DNA of 40,864 bases from an uncultured Bacteroides sp. (GCF_902491285.1 NZ_CABUHK010000054.1:1-40864), one strand, 5' to 3'. Positions 27,132 through 37,111 are shown, counted from the first letter of the stretch. Notes: a model not told the origin generated them from the sequence alone. Program-made: numbers and translations.

Positions 27132-28130
27132 ATGCGTTACCCTTTAATAACCCTTGCTTTATCAGTTTATAATGTAGAATCATATTTACGACAGTCACTG
27201 GAGACGATTATCAACCAGACGTATCAGAATTTGGAGATACTCTGTATTGATGATTGCTCGAAAGACAAGACATTTGATATTCTGCAGGAGTATGCCCAAA
27301 AGTATAGTTGTATTAAACTAGTGAAGCAGCCTAAGAACCAAGGGTTGTCAGTTTCGAGAAATCGTGCCATTGAGTTGGCGCAAGGTGAGTATATACTTAT
27401 GCTTGATGGCGATGATCTTTTCGCTCTGGATATGGTGGAGAAGGCTTACACAAAAGCTGCTAAAACGGATGCAGATCTTGTGATGTGGGACTATTGCGCT
27501 TTCTATAGGGATGAAGACCTGCCGCAACTTCTTAATAAACCGTCTGACCTCATCGGCTTTGAACCGAAAGACAAGATTGCGCTCTTGAAGTGTCCTGCCT
27601 TCACGTGTTTGAAACTGATCCGTACACAGGTGCTTCGTGATCATAGTGTACATTTCCCAGAGGGTTTAACCAAACAGGATATTCCTGTATGGTGGCATCT
27701 AGTTACTGTTCTTGATAAAGTTGCAGTTCTTCCTGAGCGCTTGTCATACTATCGCCAAAATCCGTTCAATACTACCAGCCGAAAGGATAAGAGTGTCTAT
27801 TCTTTGGCATACGTAATGGATATCACTGGCGAATATCTGAAGAGGAACAATCTCTATGCGACCTACAAGGATGAATACCTTCGGAGCAGACTTGGACTGC
27901 TTCAGGGCATGTATGATTATATCAAGCCAGAACTACAACCGGATGCTATGCAGATGATTCGTGAGCGACTGGATACTGATGCTATCGCCTATATCAATTC
28001 TCCTGCATGCGCTTTGAGCAAGCGAACCAATCTTTTCTATAAAGGCTACATGATGGGAAATCTGCTTGCAAAGTTGCAATACGACAGTTTGATGTTGGCG
28101 CGCACTATTTACCGAAAAATCAAAATATAA
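27132..28130 (+). CDS. Family 2 glycosyltransferase
   Basis: The 332-residue protein begins with a GT-A fold, LALSVYNVESYLRQSLETI. It then shows LCIDDCSKDKT and the metal-binding LDGDD motif near residues 95-100, which identify an inverting GT2 enzyme. The sugar and linkage cannot be told. It is cytoplasmic and acts on the lipid-linked repeat unit. Its stop codon overlaps the next gene's start by one base (TAATG), so the two are translationally coupled. A 189-bp non-coding gap separates it from wzx. Confidence 0.9.
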   Translation: MRYPLITLALSVYNVESYLRQSLETIINQTYQNLEILCIDDCSKDKTFDILQEYAQKYSCIKLVKQPKNQGLSVSRNRAIELAQGEYILMLDGDDLFALDMVEKAYTKAAKTDADLVMWDYCAFYRDEDLPQLLNKPSDLIGFEPKDKIALLKCPAFTCLKLIRTQVLRDHSVHFPEGLTKQDIPVWWHLVTVLDKVAVLPERLSYYRQNPFNTTSRKDKSVYSLAYVMDITGEYLKRNNLYATYKDEYLRSRLGLLQGMYDYIKPELQPDAMQMIRERLDTDAIAYINSPACALSKRTNLFYKGYMMGNLLAKLQYDSLMLARTIYRKIKI

Positions 28131-29164
28131 TGAAGCAGCGAGAAATTGGTCCTGATATAATCCGCACGTTGGCCATCGTATGTGTGGTTTGTGGTCATTT
28201 CTTCACTGTCAATACACCTTACAATCAGGTACTATTTGAGGGTGGAAGTATGCTGCTGCAAGGATGCCTAAAGGCGTTCTTCTGCAACTTGGGTGTACCC
28301 TTGTTCTTGATGCTTACGGGGTATTTCAATTGCCGGAAGGAGTTTTCCTCAGAATATTATAAGAACATCAAGCGAGTGCTGATACCTTATGCCATCATCT
28401 CAGTTCTGACATGGGCAGTACTGTCGGCTGATCATTCTATCAAGGAGTTGTTTTTTGGTACCTTGGGGTATAAGACCATTGGCTATGCTTGGTATGTAGA
28501 GATGTTTATCGGTCTATACCTGTGTGTACCATTCCTGAATATAGTGGTGGAGAAGGTATTCAACTCGGATAAAAAGAAGTTGATATATGGACTCTTTGCA
28601 GTACTGATTTTCATGACCAGCTTGCCTCCATTGGTGGATAGGGGAGAGTTTCGTATTGTACCCAACTACTGGCAGATGTGTTTCCCTGTGCTACTGTATT
28701 TTACGGGAGCATATATACGATATTTTCAACCCGTGATCAAGCGTAAAGTTTTGGCTATTTTGGCTATTTGTGCAATATATCTACAATATCCTTTGACTAA
28801 TTGGTTGAAAATCAATATTGTATGTAATGAGGGTAATTTGCCGAATTTATTTGGACCATATTACGCACTCCCAGGCTATATAGCTATGACGCTTCTGTTC
28901 GTCAGTCTGTATAAGGTAGATATCAAGACCAAGGCCATCGGGAAGGTGGTGACTAGCGTATCGCTTGCCAGCTACGAGATGTTCCTCTTTTCCTATCTCT
29001 GCGACCAACTGATATACCCACAGGTGATGGAGAGGTTCTATACGGATCAGAACTCGTTTATTGTTTGGTTTATACCCGTCACATTGACCATATTAATAAC
29101 ATCATATATACTGGCTTCAATCTATCAGAGAGTGATGGGACTGTTTGAGGTGAATAAGAAATAA
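28130..29164 (+). CDS. Membrane acyltransferase (acyltransferase 3 family)
   Basis: The 344-residue protein has about ten transmembrane helices. The early segment GPDIIRTLAIVCVVCGHFF carries the histidine typical of acyltransferase 3 (AT3/OafA-like) enzymes, and FLMLTGYFNCRKEF follows. These proteins transfer acyl groups, usually acetyl, to sugars at the membrane. It is coupled to the preceding glycosyltransferase gene, so O-acetylation of the residue added there is plausible. Confidence 0.88.
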   Translation: MKQREIGPDIIRTLAIVCVVCGHFFTVNTPYNQVLFEGGSMLLQGCLKAFFCNLGVPLFLMLTGYFNCRKEFSSEYYKNIKRVLIPYAIISVLTWAVLSADHSIKELFFGTLGYKTIGYAWYVEMFIGLYLCVPFLNIVVEKVFNSDKKKLIYGLFAVLIFMTSLPPLVDRGEFRIVPNYWQMCFPVLLYFTGAYIRYFQPVIKRKVLAILAICAIYLQYPLTNWLKINIVCNEGNLPNLFGPYYALPGYIAMTLLFVSLYKVDIKTKAIGKVVTSVSLASYEMFLFSYLCDQLIYPQVMERFYTDQNSFIVWFIPVTLTILITSYILASIYQRVMGLFEVNKK

Positions 29165-29167
29165 ACT

Positions 29168-30328
29168 ATGCAACAACATAAACCAACCATACTAATAGCA
29201 AATGGAACGATGAATACCGGTGGTACGGAGACGCTCATCATGGAGATTTTCCGCCACCAGACTGGTCGTGTACGCTATATCCTAATGGTGCATTATCAAG
29301 GTGAGATACAGAAAGGTATATTCGATGATGAGATTCACTCCCTAGGAGTGGAGATTGTCTATATTCCATCTGTGGGCAGTTTAGGTATCAGCGGATATTG
29401 TCGCAAATTCAAGGAATATGTAAGCAAATTAGGTAAGATTGACATTCTCCACAGCCACCTGAATGCCAATGGAGGTATTATCTGTATGGCAGCAAAGAAA
29501 GTTGGCATTAAATGCCGTATTAGCCATTGTCATGCCGATATCCGCTTCAAGGGTGGCCTCATTAGTAACCTGAAAGAAGAGTTTACTTTGCAAGTGCTGA
29601 GAGCATACGTTAATACCTATTCCAACCATTATTGGGCTTGTTCGCACGAGGCTTGGAGACGACTGTTCTATCCTTGGAAGCATGAGGTGATTATCCCCAA
29701 CATGATTGATGTGCAGAAGTACTTTTCTACGCCCGAGGACGTGCAAGAGGCAAAGGCTGCCATAGGTATGGAAGGTAAGTTTGTGGTAGGTTCGGTAGGG
29801 CGTGTGGCTCGCATCAAAAACTATGAGTTGGCACTTAAGGCTGTAGCTCTCCTCAATCAGCAAGGCATGGAGATACACTTTGTATGTTACGGTCGCTTTG
29901 ATGCCCAGAAGGATGCCTATTGTGCCGAATTGGTGGCACTGACCGAGAGTTTTGGCATCACTGACAAAGTTCACTTTATGGGCAACACCACCCATGTAGC
30001 GCACGACATCAAGGCATTTGACGTGTTTCTGATGCCATCCACCACCGAGGGTTTTGGAATGGCAGCCATCGAAGCTCAAGCTGCTGGCATATCTACGCTA
30101 CTGTCAACAGGTATTCCACAGATAGTAGATGTAAAGTTGGGGCTAGTGAGATTTCTTCCGCTGGATGACGTTAATGCATGGGCGGAGGAGATTGGACGAA
30201 AGAGAAAAGAGGAAGAACCGACGCATGAAGAAATCGTAGCCGCCTTTGACAAACGAGGATACAACTCTGTGTCAATGATAAAAGACATTGAAGATAAGTA
30301 TTTGAATATGATTTGTAACGATAAATAA
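29168..30328 (+). CDS. Family 4 glycosyltransferase
   Basis: The 386-residue protein has a GT-B fold, with an N-terminal domain containing NGTMNTGGTETLIMEIFRHQ and HSHLNANGGI. A C-terminal glycosyl-transferase-group-1 domain has VGSVGRVARIKNYELALKA and the nucleotide-binding E-x7-E motif in TEGFGMAAIEAQAAG. It resembles EpsF-type capsule GT4 enzymes, which are retaining. Donor and linkage are unknown. It lies 3 bp after the acyltransferase. Confidence 0.9.
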   Translation: MQQHKPTILIANGTMNTGGTETLIMEIFRHQTGRVRYILMVHYQGEIQKGIFDDEIHSLGVEIVYIPSVGSLGISGYCRKFKEYVSKLGKIDILHSHLNANGGIICMAAKKVGIKCRISHCHADIRFKGGLISNLKEEFTLQVLRAYVNTYSNHYWACSHEAWRRLFYPWKHEVIIPNMIDVQKYFSTPEDVQEAKAAIGMEGKFVVGSVGRVARIKNYELALKAVALLNQQGMEIHFVCYGRFDAQKDAYCAELVALTESFGITDKVHFMGNTTHVAHDIKAFDVFLMPSTTEGFGMAAIEAQAAGISTLLSTGIPQIVDVKLGLVRFLPLDDVNAWAEEIGRKRKEEEPTHEEIVAAFDKRGYNSVSMIKDIEDKYLNMICNDK

Positions 30329-30333
30329 GAACT

Positions 30334-31233
30334 ATGGCAAGAAGTTTTTGGTTAGAATATCCAATAAGTGTTTATCACTGTTTTATGAGCTGGCTGATGC
30401 CTATAGTAGTGTCTGACGAAAAAGCTGTTGATTGTTACTATCGCAAGCACACTGGAGGCCGTCCTGCTAATATGGAAGATCCGCAGTTGTTTAGCGAAAA
30501 ACTACAGTGGTATAAGTTGTATGCTCGTAAGCCTTTAATGGAGAAAGTCGCAAATAAATATACGGTACGAGAATATATAGAAAGTGTTGGTTATGGACAT
30601 TTGCTGAATGATCTGTTAGGAGTATATAAAAATGTGTCGGAGATTGACTTTAATGCTCTACCTAATCAGTTTGTGCTGAAAGATACTCATGGCAGCGGAC
30701 ATAATATCATTGTGAAAGACAAGAGCCAATTGTGTAAATGGCAAGCAAAGATGATGATGCACACTTGGCTTCACCAAACCATAGCATGGAGCGGACGTGA
30801 GTGGGTGTATCAAAGCATGCCAAGGCACATCATTGCCGAGAAGTACCTTGAAGATGAGACTGGAGAATTACGTGATTATAAGTTTTACTGTTTCAATGGT
30901 GAATCTAGGTTTATGCAGTTGGAAGTGGGGCGTGGAACTGAGCACAACACCCGCAACTTCTACGATATGGATTGGAACCTGATGCCTTTCGGGAAGGAGC
31001 TCCCACACAATCCGAACATCAATGTCCCACGCCCTCAGATGTATGATGAGATGCAGAAAATTGTACGTGATCTCTGTAAACCCTTCCAATACGTTCGTGT
31101 TGACCTCTACCAAGTGTGTGGAAAGATTTATTTTGGTGAATTGACTTTCTTTCCTGCTGGCGGAGCTCCCGACTTTGTGCCTGCTGAGTATGATGCGATT
31201 GTAGGCGAAATGTGGAAACTTGAAAAAGAATAA
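30334..31233 (+). CDS. TupA-like ATP-grasp ligase
   Basis: The 299-residue protein resembles the TupA-like ATP-grasp family, often misnamed glycosyltransferase. It shows FSEKLQWYKLYARKP, then KYTVREYI, NQFVLKDTHGSGHNIIV with a nucleotide-binding lysine near 116, and AEKYLEDETGELRDYKFYCFNG. GELTFFPAGGAPDF lies near the C-terminus. TupA is named for teichuronopeptide synthesis in an alkaliphilic Bacillus, where an amide-linked amino acid polymer is joined to uronic acid. Here it may join an amine or amino acid to a uronic-acid carboxyl; substrates are inferred, not seen. It lies 5 bp after a GT4 gene. Confidence 0.82.
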   Translation: MARSFWLEYPISVYHCFMSWLMPIVVSDEKAVDCYYRKHTGGRPANMEDPQLFSEKLQWYKLYARKPLMEKVANKYTVREYIESVGYGHLLNDLLGVYKNVSEIDFNALPNQFVLKDTHGSGHNIIVKDKSQLCKWQAKMMMHTWLHQTIAWSGREWVYQSMPRHIIAEKYLEDETGELRDYKFYCFNGESRFMQLEVGRGTEHNTRNFYDMDWNLMPFGKELPHNPNINVPRPQMYDEMQKIVRDLCKPFQYVRVDLYQVCGKIYFGELTFFPAGGAPDFVPAEYDAIVGEMWKLEKE

Positions 31234-31235
31234 GT

Positions 31236-31793
31236 ATGTTACGTCGATTCTTATATACATACCCCTCTGTATTGGGGCTAATCAAGGCATTCTTTTATAA
31301 GTTCGCTTTTGGTAGAAGTTTGCAGTTTACTGGATTGCCCCACGTCTCTCGTACTGCAACAATTCGTATCAGAAAAGGTGCATCTGCAAAAATTGGAGCA
31401 GTTTCTAATTTTGCAGATGGTGTGATATTGTCAGTTGCCGGTCATGGTCAGTTTACAGTAGGGAATAACTCATCCATGGGTTTTTATACAATCATCACTT
31501 GCCATCACAAGATCTCCATCGGAAATAATGTGATGATAGCACCTCACGTTTCTATGTATGACCATGATCATGAAATACATGTGGCTGGTAATATGAAGGA
31601 GGCTGGTTATACGTACGGAGAAATCGTTATAGGTGATAACGTCTGGATAGGCGATAATGTAATCATCCTCAAAGGCGTACATATTGGTTCTGGTAGTGTG
31701 ATAGCTGCTGGTTCATTGGTTAATAAGGATGTTCCTGCTAATGTCATCTATTATAACAAACGCGAGAAGGTAATAAAGAAACTACATGAGTAA
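31236..31793 (+). CDS. Hexapeptide-repeat acyltransferase
   Basis: The 185-residue protein has a left-handed beta-helix with repeated [LIV]-G-x4 units, such as ISIGNNVMIAPHV and IVIGDNVWIGDNVIILKGVHIGSGSVIAAGS. The region MYDHDHEI holds a histidine that may be catalytic, as in xenobiotic/maltose O-acetyltransferases. It probably uses acetyl-CoA to acetylate a sugar in the cytoplasm. Its end overlaps the start of the CapA-like gene by 8 bp. It is the second acyltransferase of the locus, differing from the AT3-type enzyme in topology. Confidence 0.88.
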   Translation: MLRRFLYTYPSVLGLIKAFFYKFAFGRSLQFTGLPHVSRTATIRIRKGASAKIGAVSNFADGVILSVAGHGQFTVGNNSSMGFYTIITCHHKISIGNNVMIAPHVSMYDHDHEIHVAGNMKEAGYTYGEIVIGDNVWIGDNVIILKGVHIGSGSVIAAGSLVNKDVPANVIYYNKREKVIKKLHE

Positions 31794-32907
31794 GATACTG
31801 ATATTTGGAGATATTTGCCCAACCAATGATACCAAGGAGGCATTCGAGTCGGGCTCTGGTGAGAGTTTGTTTGGCAATGTGCTTCCCCTAATCAAGGAGG
31901 CAGACTATTGCATTGCCAATTTGGAATGTGCAATTACTGACCACCCTACTCCGGTAAAGAAATGCGGACCGGTGCTGTATGGCAGTACTAAATGCATGGC
32001 TACCATAGCCGATGCGGGTTTGAAGGCTGTGAGCCTTGCCAACAATCATATTCGCGACTGCGGAGATGAGGGTATATGTTCTACCTTGGACATTTGCCAG
32101 CAACACCACATCCGTACATTCGGAGCTGGTGTCGACGAGCAGGCAGCTTCCGTTCCGCTGATAGTTGAAGTGAAGGGCAAGAAGATAGGTTTTGCATCGT
32201 TTGCAGAACGAGAATTCAACTACACAAAAAACGGAAAGATGGGTGCCAAGGCGTTGGATGTGTTCGAAGACTATGATCGCATACGTCAGTTGAAGGCACA
32301 GGTGGATTGTGTTATTGTGTTGTTTCATGGCGGTATAGAGAATTATCGCTATCCCAGCCCTTTGCTTCGGAAGAAATGTCGAAAGTTTGTGGACTCGGGA
32401 GCTAATGTGGTGTTGGTCCAGCATAGTCATTGCATAGGTTCCTACGAAAAGTATCATGGTGGAACTATTCTGTACGGTCAGGGCAATAGCATTTTTGGTT
32501 ACAGGAAGGGCGATGATAAGTGGAATGAAAGTCTGGTGTTAACAGTTAGTGTTGAGGATAAAGTAAGCGTTGTGTTTACGGCCTTGGAGACACAAAGCAA
32601 TGGATTGATCAGTCTTTCGTCAAATCCCGATGGTATTATGGTACCTTTTATGGAGCGATCAGCCAAAATCACAGATATGGCCTTTATCGAGGCTGAATGG
32701 CAGAAGTTCTGCAATGAAATAGAACCCCTCTATCTTTCTATGCTTTATGGTCACGGCTTGCAGACTAATCGCTTGAATCGTCTGCTTCGAAATAAGTTGG
32801 TACGACTGCTTTACTCCAAATGGCAGTTGAATGTGACCAATAATCTTGTGCGTTGTGATGCCCACCGTGAAGTGATAGAAACTTTGCTGAATAAATATAA
32901 TTATTGA
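31786..32907 (+). CDS. CapA-like protein (PGA_cap metallophosphoesterase-like family)
   Basis: The 373-residue protein has FGDICP (7-12), NLECAITDH (from 45), LANNHIRDCGDEG (NNH at 86-88), HGGIENY and QHSHCIG...YGQGNSIF. These motifs in this order define the CapA/poly-gamma-glutamate capsule family with a calcineurin-like fold. CapA is needed for polyglutamate capsule export in Bacillus, but most relatives are uncharacterised. No signal peptide is seen, so it is predicted cytoplasmic. Its start overlaps the acetyltransferase gene, and the polymerase gene starts one base after its stop. Function here is uncertain: a phosphoesterase or a role in capsule modification is possible. Confidence 0.85.
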   Translation: MSKILIFGDICPTNDTKEAFESGSGESLFGNVLPLIKEADYCIANLECAITDHPTPVKKCGPVLYGSTKCMATIADAGLKAVSLANNHIRDCGDEGICSTLDICQQHHIRTFGAGVDEQAASVPLIVEVKGKKIGFASFAEREFNYTKNGKMGAKALDVFEDYDRIRQLKAQVDCVIVLFHGGIENYRYPSPLLRKKCRKFVDSGANVVLVQHSHCIGSYEKYHGGTILYGQGNSIFGYRKGDDKWNESLVLTVSVEDKVSVVFTALETQSNGLISLSSNPDGIMVPFMERSAKITDMAFIEAEWQKFCNEIEPLYLSMLYGHGLQTNRLNRLLRNKLVRLLYSKWQLNVTNNLVRCDAHREVIETLLNKYNY

Positions 32908-32908
32908 T

Positions 32909-33961
32909 ATGACACCCTATTTCGTAGTTTTAATATTAGCATCGATTTTTATGGCCGTCTATCAGAAGAGCCAGAACAAATTGTTTTTGGTTCTTTGTGC
33001 TATACCTTTGATAGTATTAATTGGATTTAGAAGTGCAGAGGTGGGAACGGATACAGGTGGTTATTGTCGCAGTTTTTTGGACAAGGCTAACTATTCATTG
33101 TCTCTTGATACACTCGAAGGATTCTCTACTGAGCCCGGATGGAATTTGTTGAATTTGTTGTTGATACGTTTGGGTGAGCATTATTTTATAATTCTTACCG
33201 CAGTGGGTATTATCTGTACAGCTGCTGCATTAAGAGTGATAAATCAATTATCGAAATCAAAGACTCTTTCCTTATTTGTATATATTACTTTGGCATTCTA
33301 TTTGTTTGCATTTGCTGCTTCTCGCCAGGCGGTAGCAATCGGTATTTATATGTTGTCGATACCGTATCTGCTTAATAAGGATTTTAAGAGGTATGCCATT
33401 ACAGTATGTATTGCGGCCTTGTTTCACCAAACAGCTCTTGTAGCCTTACCACTATACTTTTTCTTCAGACTGCCATTTTCCAATAAGGTTTTGGCATTGA
33501 TTATTGTTGGCGGTTTGGTAACGGGTGCTATCATTCCACGAATTATGACCTTTGCTGCTACGATTGAGGACCGATATAGTGTATATACAGAACATGAAGG
33601 CGGTGGAGAAATGTTTACAGTTTTTTATTTGATTCTGAGTGTGTTCTTTATTTTGCAACGGTCAAAAATCAAGGCAGAGTATATTAGGAATTATGATGTC
33701 CTGCTGAATATGTTGATTTTTGGTAGTTTGATTTATGTAGTTGTAATTTTGTCTGGTTTGTATGGAGAGGTTACCCGACTTGCAGCATACTTCCAGGTCT
33801 CTACAATAATTCTGTGGGCATACCTGCACAAACATCGAGTCACTTCTCTAAATGCAGTATTCTGGTTGATTGCTATAGTAGGCCATTTAGGATATTTCTA
33901 TATATACCTTTCTAAGATTGGACATATTGTTCCATATAGTTTTAATGTAATGTTGAATTAA
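32909..33961 (+). CDS. wzy: EpsG-family polysaccharide polymerase (Wzy-like)
   Basis: The 350-residue protein has about nine to ten transmembrane helices. Early GFRSAEVGTDTGGYCRSF is the signature-like loop of the EpsG family (RS.xVGtDt.xY), and FAFAASRQAVAIGIYMLSI follows. EpsG-type proteins polymerise repeat units at the periplasmic face. It is the only polymerase candidate in the locus and, with wzx and wzc, completes a Wzx/Wzy-dependent pathway. It sits one base after the CapA-like gene and 2 bp before a GT2 gene. Confidence 0.88.
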   Translation: MTPYFVVLILASIFMAVYQKSQNKLFLVLCAIPLIVLIGFRSAEVGTDTGGYCRSFLDKANYSLSLDTLEGFSTEPGWNLLNLLLIRLGEHYFIILTAVGIICTAAALRVINQLSKSKTLSLFVYITLAFYLFAFAASRQAVAIGIYMLSIPYLLNKDFKRYAITVCIAALFHQTALVALPLYFFFRLPFSNKVLALIIVGGLVTGAIIPRIMTFAATIEDRYSVYTEHEGGGEMFTVFYLILSVFFILQRSKIKAEYIRNYDVLLNMLIFGSLIYVVVILSGLYGEVTRLAAYFQVSTIILWAYLHKHRVTSLNAVFWLIAIVGHLGYFYIYLSKIGHIVPYSFNVMLN

Positions 33962-33963
33962 AA

Positions 33964-34755
33964 ATGAAAGTCTCAGTAATAATGGGAGCCTTCAATGCTG
34001 CTTCCACATTATCCGCATCCATCGATTCTGTACTACAGCAGACCTGTAAAGATTGGGAGTTAATAATCTGCGATGACTGCTCGACGGACAATACCTTCGA
34101 TGTAGCAAAGTCGTATGCCGAGAAGTATCCTAATATTCGAGTGATTCGCAACGAGAAAAATAGTCGTTTGGCTTATTCTCTGAATCATTGTTTGAAGTAT
34201 GTCCAAGGCGAGTATATCGCTCGTATGGATACTGATGACCTATGCCTGCCTGACCGTCTGGAGAAGCAGGTGGCTTTTCTTGATGCACATCCAGATTTAG
34301 CAGTCGTAGGTGGTGGTGTGATGTTGTTTGATGGTGAGAAGGTAAAGAAGACCATCTTCAATCCCGAGAAACCACGGAAAGAGTATTTAGCCAAGGGTGT
34401 ACCCTTCTTTCATCCCACCATCATGATGCGCAAATCGGTATACGATGCACTGAATGGTTATATAGTGAGCGACCGCACTAAGCGAGGGCAGGACTATGAT
34501 ATGTGGTTTCGCTTCTATGCCAAAGGATTCAGAGGATATAACCTTCAGGAGCCAGTATTGCGTTATCATGACAGTTTGTCAGATTACAGCAAGAAGAGTT
34601 CGTGGAATATGACGTGGGGAGCTACAAAGACTATGTGGCTTGGGTTTAATGCATGCAAAATGCCACTGTTTCTATATCCATGGATTTTGAAACCCATTGT
34701 ATCGTGGTTGCTGCCTAAAAAGTTAATTTACATGATTCATAACAAGAAAACGTAA
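33964..34755 (+). CDS. Family 2 glycosyltransferase
   Basis: The 263-residue protein is a compact GT-A enzyme. It has VIMGAFNAASTLSASIDSVL, ICDDCSTDNT and the DxD-type motif ARMDTDDLCLPDRLEKQ near 85-95, followed by GQDYDMWFR with a probable catalytic aspartate. This matches short GT2 capsule transferases. Substrates are unknown. Its stop overlaps the next start by one base (TAATG), which suggests coupling with the following GT4 gene. Confidence 0.9.
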   Translation: MKVSVIMGAFNAASTLSASIDSVLQQTCKDWELIICDDCSTDNTFDVAKSYAEKYPNIRVIRNEKNSRLAYSLNHCLKYVQGEYIARMDTDDLCLPDRLEKQVAFLDAHPDLAVVGGGVMLFDGEKVKKTIFNPEKPRKEYLAKGVPFFHPTIMMRKSVYDALNGYIVSDRTKRGQDYDMWFRFYAKGFRGYNLQEPVLRYHDSLSDYSKKSSWNMTWGATKTMWLGFNACKMPLFLYPWILKPIVSWLLPKKLIYMIHNKKT

Positions 34756-35921
34756 TGGAGAAAAAAATCAAGATAGCAGGTGTGGCTACCAAGGCTCAGG
34801 GTATCAAGTGGTTTATGTTGGATAATTTACGCTATGCAGCAAAAAACGGATTTGAATCATATATCATCTGTGAGCTAAGTGATATGTTTGACGGTGAGAG
34901 CTTGGCTGGTATAACATATTTACCACAAAAGATGTCAAGGGGAAATGTGTCTCCTTTAGAAGTGATTAAAAGTGTTCGTATGCTATATAAAGTTTTTAAG
35001 AAAGAGAAGTTCGACATCGTACAATATACATCTTCCAATGCTGCATTGTATGGCTCTATAGCAAGCTGGCTTGCCCGAGTTCCAGTCAGAATCTATTGCC
35101 AGTGGGGGATTTCTTATACAGATTATACTGGTATTAAGAAATGGTTCTATAAGACGATGGTCAAGGTGACTTGTTTGTTCTCAACCCGTGTGCAGCCTGA
35201 TAGTTTTGGTAATCTGGAGTTTGCAACTGCAGAAAAACTGTATTCTCGTAAAAAAGGAAATGTGATATTTCATGGTAGTGCTTGTGGAGTGGATTTGAAA
35301 AAGTTTAACATTTCTAAAAAAGAAAAATGGAGTGAAGAAATACGTAATGAGTATGACATTCCTCATAATGATCGAGTATTAGGATTTGTTGGACGTATAG
35401 TACCAGAGAAAGGAATAAATGAGTTGCTCGAGGCATTCATGTCGCTTGATAGCGACAATGATGTGTCTTTGTTTATCGTAGGTCCCTATTATGAAACAGA
35501 AAGGCTGAACCAAGAAATATTTAAAAAGGCCCAAGAGCATCCGAAGATCCACTTCACAGGATCTGTGAGCAATCCGGCTAAGTTTTATGCGGCATTTGAC
35601 TTTTTTGTTTTTCCAAGCTATAGAGAGGGATTTGGTTCTGTAGCATTAGAAGCTGCTGCATTTGGCGTGCCGACAATCGTTAGCAATATCAAGGGGCCAA
35701 CAGAGTTTATCCATCATGGTGAAAACGGCATAGTTTGTGAGGCAAAATCAACGGATAGCCTGCGAGGGGCAATGAAAGATGCGTTGAGTATGGATACTGG
35801 AGAATACGCTAGACTGAGTCAAAATTGCTATAATAAAGTCAAGGATGAGTTTGACTCTCAACTTTATCAGTGTGAATTTGTCAAGGATCGATTAAAGCTA
35901 TATAAAGAGTCTCAAAAATGA
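34755..35921 (+). CDS. Family 4 glycosyltransferase
   Basis: The 388-residue protein has the GT-B fold. QYTSSNAALYGSIASWLARVPVR lies in the N-terminal domain. VLGFVGRIVPEKGINELLEAF and REGFGSVALEAAAFG (E-x7-E) lie in the C-terminal group-1 domain, as in retaining GT4 transferases such as WbpX/PglA-like enzymes. The acceptor and donor are unknown. Its last codons overlap the following ATP-grasp gene by 4 bp. Confidence 0.9.
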   Translation: MEKKIKIAGVATKAQGIKWFMLDNLRYAAKNGFESYIICELSDMFDGESLAGITYLPQKMSRGNVSPLEVIKSVRMLYKVFKKEKFDIVQYTSSNAALYGSIASWLARVPVRIYCQWGISYTDYTGIKKWFYKTMVKVTCLFSTRVQPDSFGNLEFATAEKLYSRKKGNVIFHGSACGVDLKKFNISKKEKWSEEIRNEYDIPHNDRVLGFVGRIVPEKGINELLEAFMSLDSDNDVSLFIVGPYYETERLNQEIFKKAQEHPKIHFTGSVSNPAKFYAAFDFFVFPSYREGFGSVALEAAAFGVPTIVSNIKGPTEFIHHGENGIVCEAKSTDSLRGAMKDALSMDTGEYARLSQNCYNKVKDEFDSQLYQCEFVKDRLKLYKESQK

Positions 35922-37111
35922 AAAATATTCTTCTGATAAATGCCGAGGGGGTTCAGGCTATCTGTTTGGCTCGTTCTCTGAGGAAGCAAGGGCATCGTGT
36001 GGTTGGCTTCTGTAACCATAAGATGACAAGCGGATATGCTACAAGATGGTTGAGTGAAAAACATCAATCGCCTGATATTACATTGCATACTGTTGAGTTC
36101 AAGTCGTTTCTCTACGATTATTTGGGGCTGCATCAGGTGGACTTGATTATTCCACTTGCTGACGATGGTGCGGATTTTCTGAGTAAGAATAAAGAAATAA
36201 TAGAAGAGAAGTTTCATTTGAAGTGTGCTATACTGTCTTTTGAGGTCTTCAATATTGCCAATGATAAGCAGAAGCTAATGGAGCTATGCGAAAAGTATGG
36301 GCTCTGCCATCCGCATACAAGAGGGCTGCCGGTTGGATTTAGAGATATTCAAGAGGTAGCCGATGAGATTAGGCAGGTGGTTGGCTATGTAGGATTTCCC
36401 GCTATGATTAAGCCTAATCTGTCGCAAGGAGCTAAAGGTATTATGCGTGTGGACAACATGAAAGAGCTGATGGAGAAATATCCAGATGTACATAAGCATT
36501 TTGGTGCATGCACTTTGCAGCAGTATGTGGAGCAACCAGATTACTATTATAACGTGATGCTCTATCGCGACAAGAAGGGCAATATGGACAACTACACCAT
36601 TATAAAGATCCGCAGGTTCTTCCCAATCAAAGGTGGCAGCAGCTGTTACAGTGAGACGGTTGAGCATGAGTATTTGCTCAATCAATGCCGAGAAGTCTTG
36701 CAAAAACTGAATTGGGTCGGCTTTGCTGATTTTGATGTGTTGGAAGAAGTGCAGACACATGAATTGAAGATTATCGAGATTAATCCTCGTGTGCCATCGA
36801 GTTTTCAGGCAGCCTTTGCCGCTGGAGTGGATTTCGGTAAAGTGTTCGTTGCAGATGAGTTTAATGAGCCGATGCCTAAGTTCGAATATAAGATTGGAAA
36901 GCAGGTTCGTTGGATGGGGTTGGATGTGATGTGGTTCTTGTTCTCAAAGGACAGATTCAAGTTTAGACCGTCTTGGTTCAATTTTTTTGGCAAGGAAGTA
37001 AGTTACCATGATGGTGCATGGAATGATCCATTGCCAATGCTTGCTGGTATGTTTGCTGGTATACTGAAGTATCTGAACCCAAGTTTCAGAAAAGCAAAAT
37101 TAAAAAAATAA
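35918..37111 (+). CDS. ATP-grasp ligase (CarB/PurK-like)
   Basis: The 397-residue protein has an N-terminal pre-ATP-grasp Rossmann-like domain (INAEGVQAICLARSLRKQGHRVVGF). A central ATP-grasp domain has GFPAMIKPNLSQGAKGI with the lysine at 165, and EINPRVPSS with a metal-binding glutamate near 287. Such carboxylate-amine ligases form an acyl phosphate with ATP and then an amide bond. In a capsule locus a likely role is adding an amino acid to a uronic acid or amino sugar; this is inference. It is translationally coupled to the preceding GT4 gene. It is the second ATP-grasp enzyme of the operon and not closely similar to the first by eye. Confidence 0.82.
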   Translation: MKNILLINAEGVQAICLARSLRKQGHRVVGFCNHKMTSGYATRWLSEKHQSPDITLHTVEFKSFLYDYLGLHQVDLIIPLADDGADFLSKNKEIIEEKFHLKCAILSFEVFNIANDKQKLMELCEKYGLCHPHTRGLPVGFRDIQEVADEIRQVVGYVGFPAMIKPNLSQGAKGIMRVDNMKELMEKYPDVHKHFGACTLQQYVEQPDYYYNVMLYRDKKGNMDNYTIIKIRRFFPIKGGSSCYSETVEHEYLLNQCREVLQKLNWVGFADFDVLEEVQTHELKIIEINPRVPSSFQAAFAAGVDFGKVFVADEFNEPMPKFEYKIGKQVRWMGLDVMWFLFSKDRFKFRPSWFNFFGKEVSYHDGAWNDPLPMLAGMFAGILKYLNPSFRKAKLKK